Below are positions 18,545 to 39,895 of a DNA stretch of 64,000 bases, piece by piece. Each line of letters begins with the position of its first letter. Position 1 is the stretch's first letter. The notes beneath the pieces were generated by a model, which made no database searches, was not told where the DNA came from, and was given only the letters and a program-made list of their open reading frames with translations. This DNA comes from Azospirillum brasilense. Lineage in GTDB: Bacteria > Pseudomonadota > Alphaproteobacteria > Azospirillales > Azospirillaceae. Where the stretch lies: the NCBI RefSeq assembly GCF_005222205.1, contig NZ_CP032345.1:747001-811000 (forward strand), read 5' to 3'. The position numbers were made by a program, and so were the translations under genes.

Positions 18545-19161
18545 TTCAGGCGAGCCTCCAGCTGCTCGACCGCGTTGCGGGTCAGGACCAGCGTATCGCG
18601 GCGAAGAATGTCGTAGACGTTGGCGCCCTGCTCCGGCAGCACGTCGATCAGCGGGATGTTGCGCGAGGCCCGAGCGAAGTTCTCGTTCAGGTTGGCGCCA
18701 TCGATGATCAGAGCCGAGGTCAGGCCGAGCGAGGCGAGACGGACAGCCAGTTCCTTGGTCTTGTGGGTCTCGGCCGAAGCGGCGTCGAGGACCAGGAGCT
18801 TGCCTTCCGCGGCCTTGGTGGACAGCGCGGTCTTCAGGGCCAGCTTGCGGACCTTCTTGGTCAGGTCGTGCTCGTGCGAGCGGACAACCGGGCCGAAGAT
18901 GGTCGCGCCGCCGCGGAACTGCGCGGAACGCATGGAACCCTGACGGGCGCGGCCGGTCCCCTTCTGGCGGTACGGCTTCTTGCCGGTGCCGGAGATCTCG
19001 CTGATCGTCTTGGTCTTGTGCGTGCCGGCGCGGCGCTTGGCCAGCTGCCAGTTGACCATGCGGGCCAGGATGTCCGTGCGGGACGGGAGGCCGAAGACCT
19101 CGTCGGCCAGCTCGATCTCGCCGACGGTCTCGTTGTTCAGGTTCTTAATGGTCGCCTTCAT
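18541..19161 (-). CDS. rplD: 50S ribosomal protein L4
   Basis: A 206-residue protein with [31 protein letters not shown] and the tunnel loop [19 protein letters not shown]. The start is ATG 19161 (MKATIKN), not ATG 19167: AGGAG lies eight bases from 19161 but only two from 19167. In E. coli L4 shuts off its own S10 operon through the leader RNA; a terminator-like hairpin is present in the leader here too (20401-20440). Confidence 0.97.
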   Translation of the reverse strand: MKATIKNLNNETVGEIELADEVFGLPSRTDILARMVNWQLAKRRAGTHKTKTISEISGTGKKPYRQKGTGRARQGSMRSAQFRGGATIFGPVVRSHEHDLTKKVRKLALKTALSTKAAEGKLLVLDAASAETHKTKELAVRLASLGLTSALIIDGANLNENFARASRNIPLIDVLPEQGANVYDILRRDTLVLTRNAVEQLEARLK

Positions 19162-19166
19162 GGCCA

Positions 19167-19877
19167 TCACTCCTGCGGCTCGGCGGCGGCTTCAGCGGCC
19201 GGCGCAGCCTTGATCCCGGCGGGGAACGGCAGACCTTCCGGAGCCTTCTTCTTCACCGCGTCGCGGATGCGGAGCCAAGCCCCCTCGGCGCCCGGAACGG
19301 CACCCTTGAGGAAGATCAGACCGCGGTCCTCATCGACCGACACGACCTTCAGGTTCAGAACCGTGACCTTCTCGTCGCCGAGATGACCGGCCATCTTCTT
19401 GTTCTTGAAGACCTTGCCGGGGTCCTGGCGGTTACCCGTCGAACCGTGCGAGCGGTGCGACACCGACACGCCGTGCGTCGCGCGCAGACCACCGAAGTTC
19501 CAGCGCTTCATCGGACCGGCGAAGCCCTTACCGATGGAGGTGCCGGTGACGTCGACGAACTGGCCCGGGACGAAATGCGCAGCCGAGAGCTCGGCGCCGA
19601 CCTCGATCAGCGCGTCGGCATCGACGCGGAACTCGACCAGCTTGCGCTTGGGCTCGACGCGCGCCTTGGCGAAATGCCCGCGCTGCGGCTTCGTGACGTT
19701 CTTCACCTTGATGGCGCCTGCGCCGAGCTGGACGGCGGTGTAGCCATCCTTGTCCTCGGTGCGAACGGCGACGACCTGGCAGCTGTCGACTTTCAGCACA
19801 GTCACCGGCACGTGCTGCCCGTCGTCCGTGAAGACGCGGGTCATGCCGACTTTCTGCGCGATCAAACCGGATCGCAT
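19167..19877 (-). CDS. rplC: 50S ribosomal protein L3
   Basis: A 236-residue protein. [20 protein letters not shown] at the start, [23 protein letters not shown] in the centre, and an alanine/glutamate-rich C-terminal tail of about 20 residues beyond the usual end. The glutamine in this region is the usual PrmB methylation site. A 60-base gap separates it from rpsJ. Confidence 0.98.
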   Translation of the reverse strand: MRSGLIAQKVGMTRVFTDDGQHVPVTVLKVDSCQVVAVRTEDKDGYTAVQLGAGAIKVKNVTKPQRGHFAKARVEPKRKLVEFRVDADALIEVGAELSAAHFVPGQFVDVTGTSIGKGFAGPMKRWNFGGLRATHGVSVSHRSHGSTGNRQDPGKVFKNKKMAGHLGDEKVTVLNLKVVSVDEDRGLIFLKGAVPGAEGAWLRIRDAVKKKAPEGLPFPAGIKAAPAAEAAAEPQE

Positions 19878-19937
19878 TGTTCTTTATCTCCTGACCAGGG
19901 ACATCCTCAGAGGGAGAGGTCCCTCAACAGCAACGAA

Positions 19938-20246
<309 letters not shown>

Positions 20247-20541
20247 GTCCAAACGTCCCTTGCACCTCGTTTCGGTGACGCGACTGCGCCACCGGCACCC
20301 CAAAATCTGTCCCCCGGGGACCCGCGGCGGCAGGCGAACCTGCGCCGGCTCACCGAAGCGGTGGGCGGCGGTTCGTCTGTCCGATCTGACGGCCGATACG
20401 AAAAAGAACATCCCCCGCATCGCAATGCGGATGGATGTTCCTGGCAGCAACCGGTGCAAGTGGAGCTTGCGGTGCCGTTCGTGATCGGGCTGCGTCTAGG
20501 CCGGACGTGCCTACTACCAACCCAAATTCCAGAGGGCGTAA
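20247..20541 (-). promoter_or_regulatory. S10 operon leader RNA
   Basis: About 290 bases lie between the predicted transcription start (near 20535) and rpsJ. No gene is supported here. The leader contains a terminator-shaped hairpin at 20401-20440, then about 155 bases with further GC-rich pairing potential before the ribosome-binding site. The length and the hairpin with U-run resemble, in logic only, the L4-controlled leader of the E. coli S10 operon. Confidence 0.55.
20401..20440 (-). terminator. Terminator-like attenuator hairpin in the S10 leader
   Basis: On the minus strand an outer 8-bp stem (GAACATCC 20440-20433 with GGATGTTC 20413-20406) and an inner 6-bp stem (CCGCAT with ATGCGG) enclose a TGCG loop and run straight into TTTTT (20405-20401). 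It stands downstream of the operon promoter and upstream of rpsJ, so it can only stop transcription early in the leader. Confidence 0.7.
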
Positions 20542-20570
20542 CGTGTATGCCCTAGGCGCCCCGGTGTCAA
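20542..20570 (-). promoter_or_regulatory. S10 operon promoter
   Basis: TTGACA (20570-20565) with a 17-base spacer and TACACG (20547-20542). The -35 is a perfect consensus and the -10 is moderate. It lies between the tuf1 terminator and the S10 leader, the expected position for a separate S10 promoter. Confidence 0.6.
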
Positions 20571-20655
20571 CCCACATTTTCCCCCTTGTGACAGGAGGAT
20601 GACGGGATCGGCCCGGCTCGGCGCGTCACGCCGCATTATCGCGGATCGGCCATGC

Positions 20656-20684
20656 AAAAAGGGGCCGGCCCGCGGGCCGGCCCC
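20656..20684 (-). terminator. tuf1 / str operon terminator
   Basis: A 24-base perfect palindrome (20661-20684, GGGGCCGGCCCG and its complement) followed on the minus strand by TTTTTGC. It is 17 bases past the tuf1 stop codon and closes the rpsL-rpsG-fusA-tuf operon. Confidence 0.85.
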
Positions 20685-20701
20685 CTTCGCAAAAGACAAC
20701 C

Positions 20702-21892
<1,191 letters not shown>

Positions 21893-21929
21893 GGTGTGTG
21901 CTCTCCGTCTCTTTGTCGTTCCAGCGGTT

Positions 21930-24008
<2,079 letters not shown>

Positions 24009-24034
24009 GACAAGCACCTGGGCCGGTGGGTGCC

Positions 24035-24517
<483 letters not shown>

Positions 24518-24889
24518 TTACTTCGGACGCTTCGCGCCGTACTTCGAACGACGCTGCTTACGGTCCTTCACGCCCTGGGTATCGAGCGTGCCGCGGATGA
24601 TGTGGTAGCGAACGCCGGGAAGATCCTTCACACGGCCGCCGCGGATCATAACCACCGAGTGTTCCTGGAGGTTATGGCCTTCACCGGGGATGTAGGAGGT
24701 CACTTCGAAGCCGTTCGTCAGGCGAACGCGGGCGACCTTACGCAGAGCCGAGTTCGGCTTCTTCGGCGTGGTCGTGTAGACGCGGGTGCAGACGCCACGC
24801 TTCTGCGGGCACGCCTCCATCGCGGGAACCTTATTGCGCGCGGCCAAGGGCTCGCGCGGCTTACGGATCAACTGGTTGATCGTCGGCAT
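24518..24889 (-). CDS. rpsL: 30S ribosomal protein S12
   Basis: A 123-residue decoding-centre protein. [22 protein letters not shown] contains the lysines (Lys42/43 region) changed in streptomycin resistance, and [21 protein letters not shown] contains the second hotspot near Lys88; both read wild type. It is the first gene of the str operon, preceded by a long leader. Confidence 0.98.
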   Translation of the reverse strand: MPTINQLIRKPREPLAARNKVPAMEACPQKRGVCTRVYTTTPKKPNSALRKVARVRLTNGFEVTSYIPGEGHNLQEHSVVMIRGGRVKDLPGVRYHIIRGTLDTQGVKDRKQRRSKYGAKRPK

Positions 24890-25134
24890 ATCTGCCCTTC
24901 ATCCCTTCAGGTCGATCGGCCGGCGGAGCCGGACCGATTGGAAAGTCGCCCGGCAACACCGGACGATGCAAAAGCCCGCCTGCGAAGCCTGAGGGGCTTC
25001 GAGCGGGCCCAATGGTCGATCGCCGTCGGATCGGTTCACGAAGAACCTGTCGTTCAGCTATGTCGCTTGGGTTCAGCCGGATGCCGGACGGGATGGACGA
25101 AAGACCTTCCCGAGGCTCCTTTTGAAGTTCGCGG
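24890..25134 (-). promoter_or_regulatory. str operon leader RNA
   Basis: About 240 bases separate the predicted transcription start (near 25128) from rpsL. No gene is supported in the 24890-25208 interval. It holds the terminator-like hairpin at 24970-25008 and nothing else I recognise. Confidence 0.5.
24970..25008 (-). terminator. Terminator-like attenuator hairpin in the str leader
   Basis: On the minus strand GCCCGC (25008-25003) pairs with GCGGGC (24979-24974) and CGAAGCC (25001-24995) with GGCTTCG (24989-24983) around a five-base loop. TTTTGC follows. It stands 120 bases after the transcription start and 80 bases before rpsL, so it can only abort the operon's own transcript. Confidence 0.65.
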
Positions 25135-25163
25135 ACTATATGGGTCCGCCGGGGACCCGTCAA
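25135..25163 (-). promoter_or_regulatory. str operon promoter
   Basis: TTGACG (25163-25158), spacer of exactly 17, TATAGT (25140-25135). This is the best sigma70-type promoter seen in the window and fits the strength expected for rpsL-rpsG-fusA-tuf. Confidence 0.75.
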
Positions 25164-25208
25164 GCGCGCAGATGACCGTTCGTCATGCGCTTCGACGACG
25201 TTTTTGCG

Positions 25209-25922
25209 TCAGCCGGCGCCCCCGGAGCGGCGGCGCCGCAAGGCCTCGGCACCCGCCGCCACCGCGGCGGCCCGCGCGTCCAGCATCGGGCGCATCCGGG
25301 CGAGGAGATCGGCGGTCACCGCCTCCCCGGCCCCGTCCGGCGACCCGGCGTCGAAGGGCGGCTGAGGATCGTACTCGATGGAGAGCTGGACGCGCTTCGC
25401 GGTGTCCGCGCCGAACATCTCGCCGACGATGCGGAGCGCCACGTCGATTCCCGCGGTCACGCCACCGCCGGTGAACAGTGTGCCGTCCACCACCACGCGC
25501 TCGGCCACCTGGGTCGCACCGAAGGCCGCGAGGAACTCGCGGGAGGCCCAATGCGTGCCGGCCCGTCTCCCTTCCAGCAAGCCGGCCGCACCGAGCACCA
25601 GGGAGCCGGTGCAGATCCCGGAGAGATAGCGGGTGCTCGACGCCCGCTCCTCCAGGAAGGACATGACCTCTTCATCGGTGAGCAGCGCGTTGATCCCGCC
25701 ACCGCCCGGCACCAGGAGAAGATCGAGCGGCGGCGCTTCGGCAAAGGTGTTGGTGGGAAGGATGGTCAGGCCGGTGTCGGAGCGCACCGGATCGAGCGTC
25801 TTCCACAACAGATGCACCTGGGCGCCGGGCACGCGGGCCAGCACCTCATAGGGGCCGGTGAGGTCGAGCTGCGTGACGTTGGGAAACAGCAGCAGGCCGA
25901 AGCTGGGCGCTCTCTCGGTCAT
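25209..25922 (-). CDS. DJ-1/PfpI-family protein, isonitrile hydratase-like
   Basis: A 237-residue protein of the DJ-1/PfpI superfamily. LLFPNVTQLDLTGPYEVLARVPG, the nucleophile elbow ICTGSLVLGAAGLL (catalytic Cys near 105), THWASREFL and LFTGGGVTAGIDVALRIV closely follow Pseudomonas isonitrile hydratase InhA, which converts isonitriles to N-formamides. The enzyme activity is inferred from this likeness only. It sits alone between rpoC and rpsL on the same strand, an insertion into the otherwise translational cluster, after a strong rpoC terminator. Confidence 0.85.
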   Translation of the reverse strand: MTERAPSFGLLLFPNVTQLDLTGPYEVLARVPGAQVHLLWKTLDPVRSDTGLTILPTNTFAEAPPLDLLLVPGGGGINALLTDEEVMSFLEERASSTRYLSGICTGSLVLGAAGLLEGRRAGTHWASREFLAAFGATQVAERVVVDGTLFTGGGVTAGIDVALRIVGEMFGADTAKRVQLSIEYDPQPPFDAGSPDGAGEAVTADLLARMRPMLDARAAAVAAGAEALRRRRSGGAG

Positions 25923-25976
25923 GTCGGACGCTCCGATGCGTGGAAGCGACGATCCTAACCCCGCGTGCCGGAATGA

Positions 25977-26008
25977 GAAAGGGGCGCGTCCCCTGCGGAA
26001 CGCGCCCC
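25977..26008 (-). terminator. rpoBC operon terminator
   Basis: A 9-bp perfect stem (GGGGCGCGT 25981-25989 with ACGCGCCCC 26000-26008) followed on the minus strand by TTTC. It is 25 bases past the rpoC stop. Confidence 0.75.
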
Positions 26009-26033
26009 CTTCCTTACGCTTTGCGCCGTAGCC

Positions 26034-30236
<4,203 letters not shown>

Positions 30237-30248
30237 TTAAGGGCAGTT

Positions 30249-30287
30249 CCCGCCGGAAGGGGCCAACATGGCCCCTCCTCCGGCGGG
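30249..30287 (-). other. Intercistronic hairpin between rpoB and rpoC
   Basis: CCCGCCGG (30249-30256) pairs with CCGGCGGG (30280-30287), and inside it GGGGCC with GGCCCC around a five-base loop. There is no U-run, so it is more likely an mRNA-processing or stability element than a terminator. Confidence 0.5.
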
Positions 30288-30303
30288 TTCAAGTCTCTTG
30301 GGC

Positions 30304-34497
<4,194 letters not shown>

Positions 34498-34730
34498 GGA
34501 TGTCCCCAAACGTCAGAATCGTGAGTACGCTCGACCAGAAGCACGCGAACCAGGGTGCTCGCCGCGACGCGGCGATGATCGCGCGGCCCGCCCCTTATGC
34601 AGGGACGGAAAGAGCCGGACCGAGAAACCCGGTCCGGTGGAAGGCAGAAAACGCCGTGCGGCGGCGGGCCCCCTCGGGGACCAGCCGCCGTCCGGCGTGG
34701 ATATGTCTTATCCGTCGCAGCAAGACGGTC
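34498..34730 (-). other. rplL-rpoB spacer with two hairpins
   Basis: 233 bases without a gene. CCGGACC/GGTCCGG (34615-34637) and CGGCGGC/GCCGCCG with an inner CCCC/GGGG (34659-34690) are the main structures. In E. coli this spacer holds a partial terminator and an RNase III site that set the ratio of L7/L12 to polymerase. These hairpins could do the same, but no U-run is visible. Confidence 0.5.
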
Positions 34731-35105
34731 TTACTTAATATCGACCTTCGCGCCGGCCTCTTCAAGCTGCTTCTTGATCTTGGCGGCCTCGTCCTTCGAC
34801 ACGCCTTCCTTGACCGGCTTCGGAGCGCCTTCGACCAGGTCCTTGGCTTCCTTCAGGCCCAGGCCGGTGATGGCGCGGACTTCCTTGATCACGTTGATCT
34901 TCTTGTCGCCGGCGTCGGCGAGGATCACGTTGAACTCGGTCTGCTCTTCGACCGGGGCAGCGGCAGCGGCCGGACCGGCGGCGGCAACGGCCACCGGAGC
35001 GGCGGCGGAGACGCCCCACTTCTCTTCCAGCAGCTTCGACAGCTCGGCGGCCTCGATGACGGTCAGGGCCGAGAGATCGTCGACCAGCTTCTGCAGATCA
35101 GCCAT
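34731..35105 (-). CDS. rplL: 50S ribosomal protein L7/L12
   Basis: A 124-residue stalk protein: N-terminal dimerisation helices ([31 protein letters not shown]), an alanine/proline hinge (about residues 34-50), and the C-terminal factor-binding domain with [27 protein letters not shown]. It binds L10 in several copies and recruits EF-Tu and EF-G. Confidence 0.98.
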   Translation of the reverse strand: MADLQKLVDDLSALTVIEAAELSKLLEEKWGVSAAAPVAVAAAGPAAAAAPVEEQTEFNVILADAGDKKINVIKEVRAITGLGLKEAKDLVEGAPKPVKEGVSKDEAAKIKKQLEEAGAKVDIK

Positions 35106-35162
35106 TTTAATGCTCCAACAACTCGATGTTCTGGGATGGGTAGACAGCTAGACGGGTGCGGC

Positions 35163-35681
35163 TCAGGCCGCCTCGTCCTTCTTCGCGTAGGCCGCCAGCA
35201 CGCGGGCGACCTGGCCGCCCGGAGCCTGGAGAACGCCGGCGATACGGGTCGCCGGAGTCTGGATCATGCCCACGAGCTTGGCGCGCAGTTCGTCCAGCGA
35301 CGGGAGTGTGGCGAGAGCCTTCACTCCCTCCGCGTCGAGGATCTGGTCGCCGAGAGCGGCACCGACGATCTTCAGCTTCTCGTTGGTCTTCGCGTAGTCG
35401 GCCACCACCTTGGCGGCCGCGACGGGATCCTTCGAGTAAGCGATCGCGGTCGGTCCCTTGAAGAGACCGTCCAGACCTTCGAACTGCGTGCCCTGAAGGG
35501 CGCGGCGGGCGAGCCGGTTCTTCGTCACCTTGAAGCTCGCGCCCGCGGCCCGAATCTTGCCACGCAGGTCGGTGACTTCCGCCACCGTCAGGCCGAGATG
35601 GTGGGTGACCACCACCAGGCCCGTTTCCTGGAGCTTCGACTGCAGGTCCGCGATCGTCGCTTCTTTTTGTGTACGATCCAC
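35163..35681 (-). CDS. rplJ: 50S ribosomal protein L10
   Basis: A 172-residue stalk base protein, beginning with GTG (35681) behind a very strong AAGGAGG six bases away. [33 protein letters not shown] is the rRNA-binding part. The L10-L7/L12 complex represses this operon by binding its leader, and an L10-type leader is visible upstream at 35811-35879. Confidence 0.97.
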   Translation of the reverse strand: MDRTQKEATIADLQSKLQETGLVVVTHHLGLTVAEVTDLRGKIRAAGASFKVTKNRLARRALQGTQFEGLDGLFKGPTAIAYSKDPVAAAKVVADYAKTNEKLKIVGAALGDQILDAEGVKALATLPSLDELRAKLVGMIQTPATRIAGVLQAPGGQVARVLAAYAKKDEAA

Positions 35682-35810
35682 GGATCGCCTCCTTGCACAG
35701 AGGTTTACGAGGGACCCCTTCCCTTTCGGTGAGGAGCCCCGGCGAACCTGTCCCAGAAGTTCGAGCCGTTCCTGAACCGCGGGCGAACCCGCGTGGTTAA
35801 CGGTTCAACT

Positions 35811-35879
35811 CCTGTCTGCTCTGGCGGGTTTAAGCCGTTGCCTCCGGAGAGACGCCGGCACCAGCGGTCTTGGACAGGG
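35811..35879 (-). ncRNA. L10 leader of the rplJL-rpoBC operon
   Basis: On the minus strand CCTGTCC (35878-35872) pairs with GACAGG (35816-35811) to close a multi-arm structure. The AAGACCGCTGG part beside the first strand and the CCAGAG next to the second strand form the next helix, with an inner CCGG hairpin. This arrangement matches the L10 leader (the kink-turn-type site for L10-L12 repression) as I know it from alphaproteobacteria. A CGCGGG/CCCGCG hairpin with TTCG loop follows before rplJ. Confidence 0.65.
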
Positions 35880-35948
35880 TGGGCGCCCCCGCAGGGACAC
35901 CCGATCACCGCCGGTTCCCGAAGGAGCCGGCGGTGAAACTCAGGTCAC

Positions 35949-36650
35949 TCAGGCCGTGGCGGCCAGAGTGGACAGATCCAGCTTCAGGCCCGGGCCCATG
36001 GTCGAGGACAGCGAGACCTTCAGCAGGTACTGGCCCTTGGCACCGGTCGGCTTGGCGCGGGTGATGGCATCCACGAAGGCGCGGATGTTCTGCACCAGGG
36101 CCTCTTCCGAGAAGCTGGCCTTGCCGACGCCGGCGTGCACGATGCCGGTCTTCTCGGCGCGGAACTCCACGGCGCCGGCCTTGGCGGCCTTCACGGCGCC
36201 GGCCACGTCGGGGGTCACGGTGCCGAGCTTCGGGTTCGGCATCAGGCCGCGCGGGCCGAGCACCTTACCGAGCTTGCCGACGACGCCCATCATGTCCGGG
36301 GACGCGATGCAGCGGTCGAAGTCGATGTTGCCGGCCAGGATCTTCTCGGCCAGATCGTCGGCGCCAACGATGTCCGCACCGGCGGCCAGGGCGTCATCCG
36401 CCTTGGGGCCCTTGGCGAACACGGCGACGCGCACGGTCTTGCCGGTGCCGTTCGGCAGGTTCACGACGCCGCGGACCATCTGGTCGGCGTGACGCGGATC
36501 GATGCCCAGGTTCATGGCGATTTCGATGGTCTCATCGAACTTCGCCTTGGGCAGGCCCTTCAGCAGGGAGACGGCGCCTTCCAGCGAGTAGAGCGCCTCG
36601 CGGTCGACCTTCTTGTAGGAGTCGGTCAGACGCTTGCCGAGCTTCGCCAT
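35949..36650 (-). CDS. rplA: 50S ribosomal protein L1
   Basis: A 233-residue L1-stalk protein. [52 protein letters not shown] and [26 protein letters not shown] are diagnostic. It starts four bases after rplK. In E. coli L1 represses rplKA by binding the rplK leader. Confidence 0.98.
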   Translation of the reverse strand: MAKLGKRLTDSYKKVDREALYSLEGAVSLLKGLPKAKFDETIEIAMNLGIDPRHADQMVRGVVNLPNGTGKTVRVAVFAKGPKADDALAAGADIVGADDLAEKILAGNIDFDRCIASPDMMGVVGKLGKVLGPRGLMPNPKLGTVTPDVAGAVKAAKAGAVEFRAEKTGIVHAGVGKASFSEEALVQNIRAFVDAITRAKPTGAKGQYLLKVSLSSTMGPGLKLDLSTLAATA

Positions 36651-36654
36651 GGGA

Positions 36655-37089
36655 TCAGCCCTCCACCACTTCGAGGCCCATCGAGCGGGCGGAACCAGCG
36701 ATCATGCTCGCGGCCGCCTCGACGTCGTGGGCGTTCAGGTCCTTCATCTTCTTCTCGGCGATGTCACGAATCTGGGTCTTCGTGATCTTGCCGGCGAAAG
36801 CGCCCTTGCCGGTGGTCTGCGAGCCCTTGTCGATGCCAGCGGCCTTCTTCAGGAAGTAGCTGACCGGCGGGGTCTTCGTGACGAAGGTGAAGGTACGGTC
36901 GCCGTAGGCGGTGATGACCACCGGGATCGGCATGCCGACTTCCAGGTCCTGCGTCTTGGCGTTGAACGCCTTGCAGAACTCCATGATGTTCAGGCCGCGC
37001 TGACCGAGCGCCGGGCCGATGGGCGGCGACGGATTCGCCTTGCCGGCCGGAACCTGCAGCTTGATGAAGCCGACGATTTTCTTTGCCAT
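36655..37089 (-). CDS. rplK: 50S ribosomal protein L11
   Basis: A 144-residue protein of the GTPase-associated centre. [36 protein letters not shown] contains the thiostrepton-region prolines, wild type. It is needed for RelA activation in other bacteria. It follows nusG after a hairpin-containing 134-base gap. Confidence 0.98.
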   Translation of the reverse strand: MAKKIVGFIKLQVPAGKANPSPPIGPALGQRGLNIMEFCKAFNAKTQDLEVGMPIPVVITAYGDRTFTFVTKTPPVSYFLKKAAGIDKGSQTTGKGAFAGKITKTQIRDIAEKKMKDLNAHDVEAAASMIAGSARSMGLEVVEG

Positions 37090-37181
37090 GTCACAACCTC
37101 CAGATACGACGCCTCGATACGCTGTCCGGCGTCGCGGGGCTTTGCGGTGCGGCTATGGCGGGCCTTCCGCAGCAGAAAGGA

Positions 37182-37204
37182 GCACGTGACTTTTAATCAC
37201 GTGC
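37182..37204 (-). terminator. Hairpin between nusG and rplK
   Basis: GCACGTGA (37182-37189) pairs perfectly with TCACGTGC (37197-37204) across a seven-base AT loop. On the minus strand TCCTTTCT follows, a poor U-run. It may be a partial terminator separating secE-nusG from rplKAJL, or part of the rplK leader that L1 recognises. Confidence 0.5.
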
Positions 37205-37223
37205 CCCGGGAAAACTGTTGGTC

Positions 37224-37754
37224 TCAGACCTTCTCGACCTGGGTGTATTCCAGTTCGACCGGCGTGGAGCGGCCGAAGATCGACACCGCCACCTTGAGGC
37301 GGGCCTTCTCCTCGTCGACTTCCTCGACGATGCCGTTGAAGGAGGTGAAGGGGCCGTCGCTCACACGAACCTGCTCGCCCACCTCGAAGGTGATCGAGGG
37401 CTTGGGGCGCTCAAAGCCTTCCTGCACCTGATGGATGATCCGCTCGGCCTCACGCTGGCTGATCGGCTGCGGCTTGCCGCCGCCGCCAAGGAACCCGGTG
37501 ACCTTTGGCGTGTTCTTCACGAGATGCCAGGACTCGTCCGTCAAATCCATCTTGATGAGGACGTAGCCGGGGAAGAACTTCCGCTCGGTGTTGATCTTGG
37601 AACCCCGGCGCACCTCGACCACTTCCTCGGTCGGCACCAGGATTTCTTCGAACTTGTCTTCCAGACCCTTCTGGGCCGCCTTCTCGCGGATGGCCTGGGA
37701 GACCTTCTTCTCGAAGCCCGAATAGACGTGAACGACGTACCAGCGCGCGGCCAT
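37224..37754 (-). CDS. nusG: Transcription termination/antitermination factor NusG
   Basis: A 176-residue factor. The NGN domain has RWYVVHVYSGFEKKVSQAIRE, YVLIKMDLTDESWHLVKNTPKVTGFLGGG. The KOW domain follows (EQVRVSDGPFTSFNGIVEEVDEEK). It couples RNA polymerase to Rho and the ribosome. Five bases after secE. Confidence 0.98.
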   Translation of the reverse strand: MAARWYVVHVYSGFEKKVSQAIREKAAQKGLEDKFEEILVPTEEVVEVRRGSKINTERKFFPGYVLIKMDLTDESWHLVKNTPKVTGFLGGGGKPQPISQREAERIIHQVQEGFERPKPSITFEVGEQVRVSDGPFTSFNGIVEEVDEEKARLKVAVSIFGRSTPVELEYTQVEKV

Positions 37755-37759
37755 GGCGA

Positions 37760-37957
37760 TCAGGCTCCCAGCCCAAGGATCATACGGACGGCGAAGGCCA
37801 GCACCTGATCCACGACGAGGAAGAACAGCGAAGCCAGCACCACCATGACGAACACCATGGCGGTCGTCACGCCGGTTTCCTTGCGGGTCGGCCAGGTGAC
37901 CTTGGCCACCTCGCGGCGGACGTCGCGCGCGAATTCTGCGGGGTTCACTTTAGCCAT
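37760..37957 (-). CDS. secE: Protein translocase subunit SecE
   Basis: A 65-residue, single-span SecE. An amphipathic helix (EFARDVRREVAKVTWPTRKET) precedes one transmembrane segment (residues 33-58). It completes the SecY channel encoded at 9349 and sits in the conserved tuf-tRNA-Trp-secE-nusG order. Confidence 0.96.
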   Translation of the reverse strand: MAKVNPAEFARDVRREVAKVTWPTRKETGVTTAMVFVMVVLASLFFLVVDQVLAFAVRMILGLGA

Positions 37958-38026
37958 CGTAGACCGTGCGGGCTCCGGTGCGACGTGTAGGGCGCGGTCA
38001 GCGGCCCGTTCTGGTTCGGTACGGCG

Positions 38027-38102
38027 TGGCAGGAGTGGAGGGGCTCGAACCCCCAGCCCCCGGTTTTGGAGACCGGTGCTCTACCAATTGAGCTACACTC
38101 CT
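38027..38102 (-). tRNA. tRNA-Trp (CCA)
   Basis: A 76-base cloverleaf with encoded CCA end (38029-38027). Acceptor AGGAGTG/CACTCCT, D-arm GCTCAATTGGTAGAGC, anticodon loop CTCCAAA with anticodon CCA, and T-arm GGGGGTTCGAGCCCC. It is placed between tuf2 and secE, as in many proteobacteria. Confidence 0.97.
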
Positions 38103-38255
38103 ATCGCCGCAGGCTCTACCCCCGGCGGGGAGCGGAGCTTATAGCGCATAGCCGCGTGGCTTGCTAGCCTTTTTATCGGCCGGCATGCCGAAAACGACAG
38201 GGATCAATCCCGCCGCCGAACCATGGGGAACGACGGCGGGATCGACACCTTTAAC

Positions 38256-39446
<1,191 letters not shown>

Positions 39447-39527
39447 CGCTTTGGTCTTTCGTTCCCGACGTTCCGGACGCACACAATGGCCCGGCCGAGA
39501 CCGACATTTCCCTTAGCGCGGGGGGAT

Positions 39528-39601
39528 TGGAGCGGGTGAGGGGAATCGAACCCCCGTCGTAAGCTTGGAAGGCTTCTGCTCTACCATTGAGCTACACCCG
39601 C
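39528..39601 (-). tRNA. tRNA-Gly (UCC)
   Basis: A 74-base tRNA with encoded CCA (39530-39528). Acceptor GCGGGTG/CACCCGC, D-arm GCTCAATGGTAGAGC, anticodon loop CTTCCAA giving anticodon UCC, T-arm GGGGGTTCGATTCCCC. It lies 81 bases ahead of tuf2. Confidence 0.97.
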
Positions 39602-39665
39602 CTGCCATGCCCCGCCCGGCGCTATCGACCGGGAACTGCGATCACGGACAAGCCGTGGAATGTAG

Positions 39666-39751
39666 TGGTGGAAGGGGCTGGATTCGAACCAGCGTACGCG
39701 TACGCGGGCAGATTTACAGTCTGCTGCCTTTAACCACTCGGCCACCCTTCC
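39666..39751 (-). tRNA. tRNA-Tyr (GUA)
   Basis: An 86-base class II tRNA with long variable arm and encoded CCA (39668-39666). Acceptor GGAAGGG, anticodon loop CTGTAAA giving GUA, T-arm CTGGTTCGAATCCAG. First gene of the tRNA-tuf unit. Confidence 0.97.
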
Positions 39752-39790
39752 TCAGGCCCGCTGCGGGACATGCCCGCCGCGGAGTTCGGC

Positions 39791-39818
39791 ACTATGAGAA
39801 TTTTTCAGGCCTTGTCAA
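39791..39818 (-). promoter_or_regulatory. Promoter of the tRNA-Tyr/tRNA-Gly/tuf2 unit
   Basis: TTGACA (39818-39813), spacer 16, CATAGT (39796-39791). The predicted start near 39784 is about 33 bases ahead of the tRNA-Tyr 5' end. Divergent from rlmB. Confidence 0.65.
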
Positions 39819-39895
39819 CACGTCTGAAGCAGTCCAAACCAGAAAACTGTGAATAACCGCGGCGGGCTTAGGCCTGCCCCCTCCAGCCGGACACC

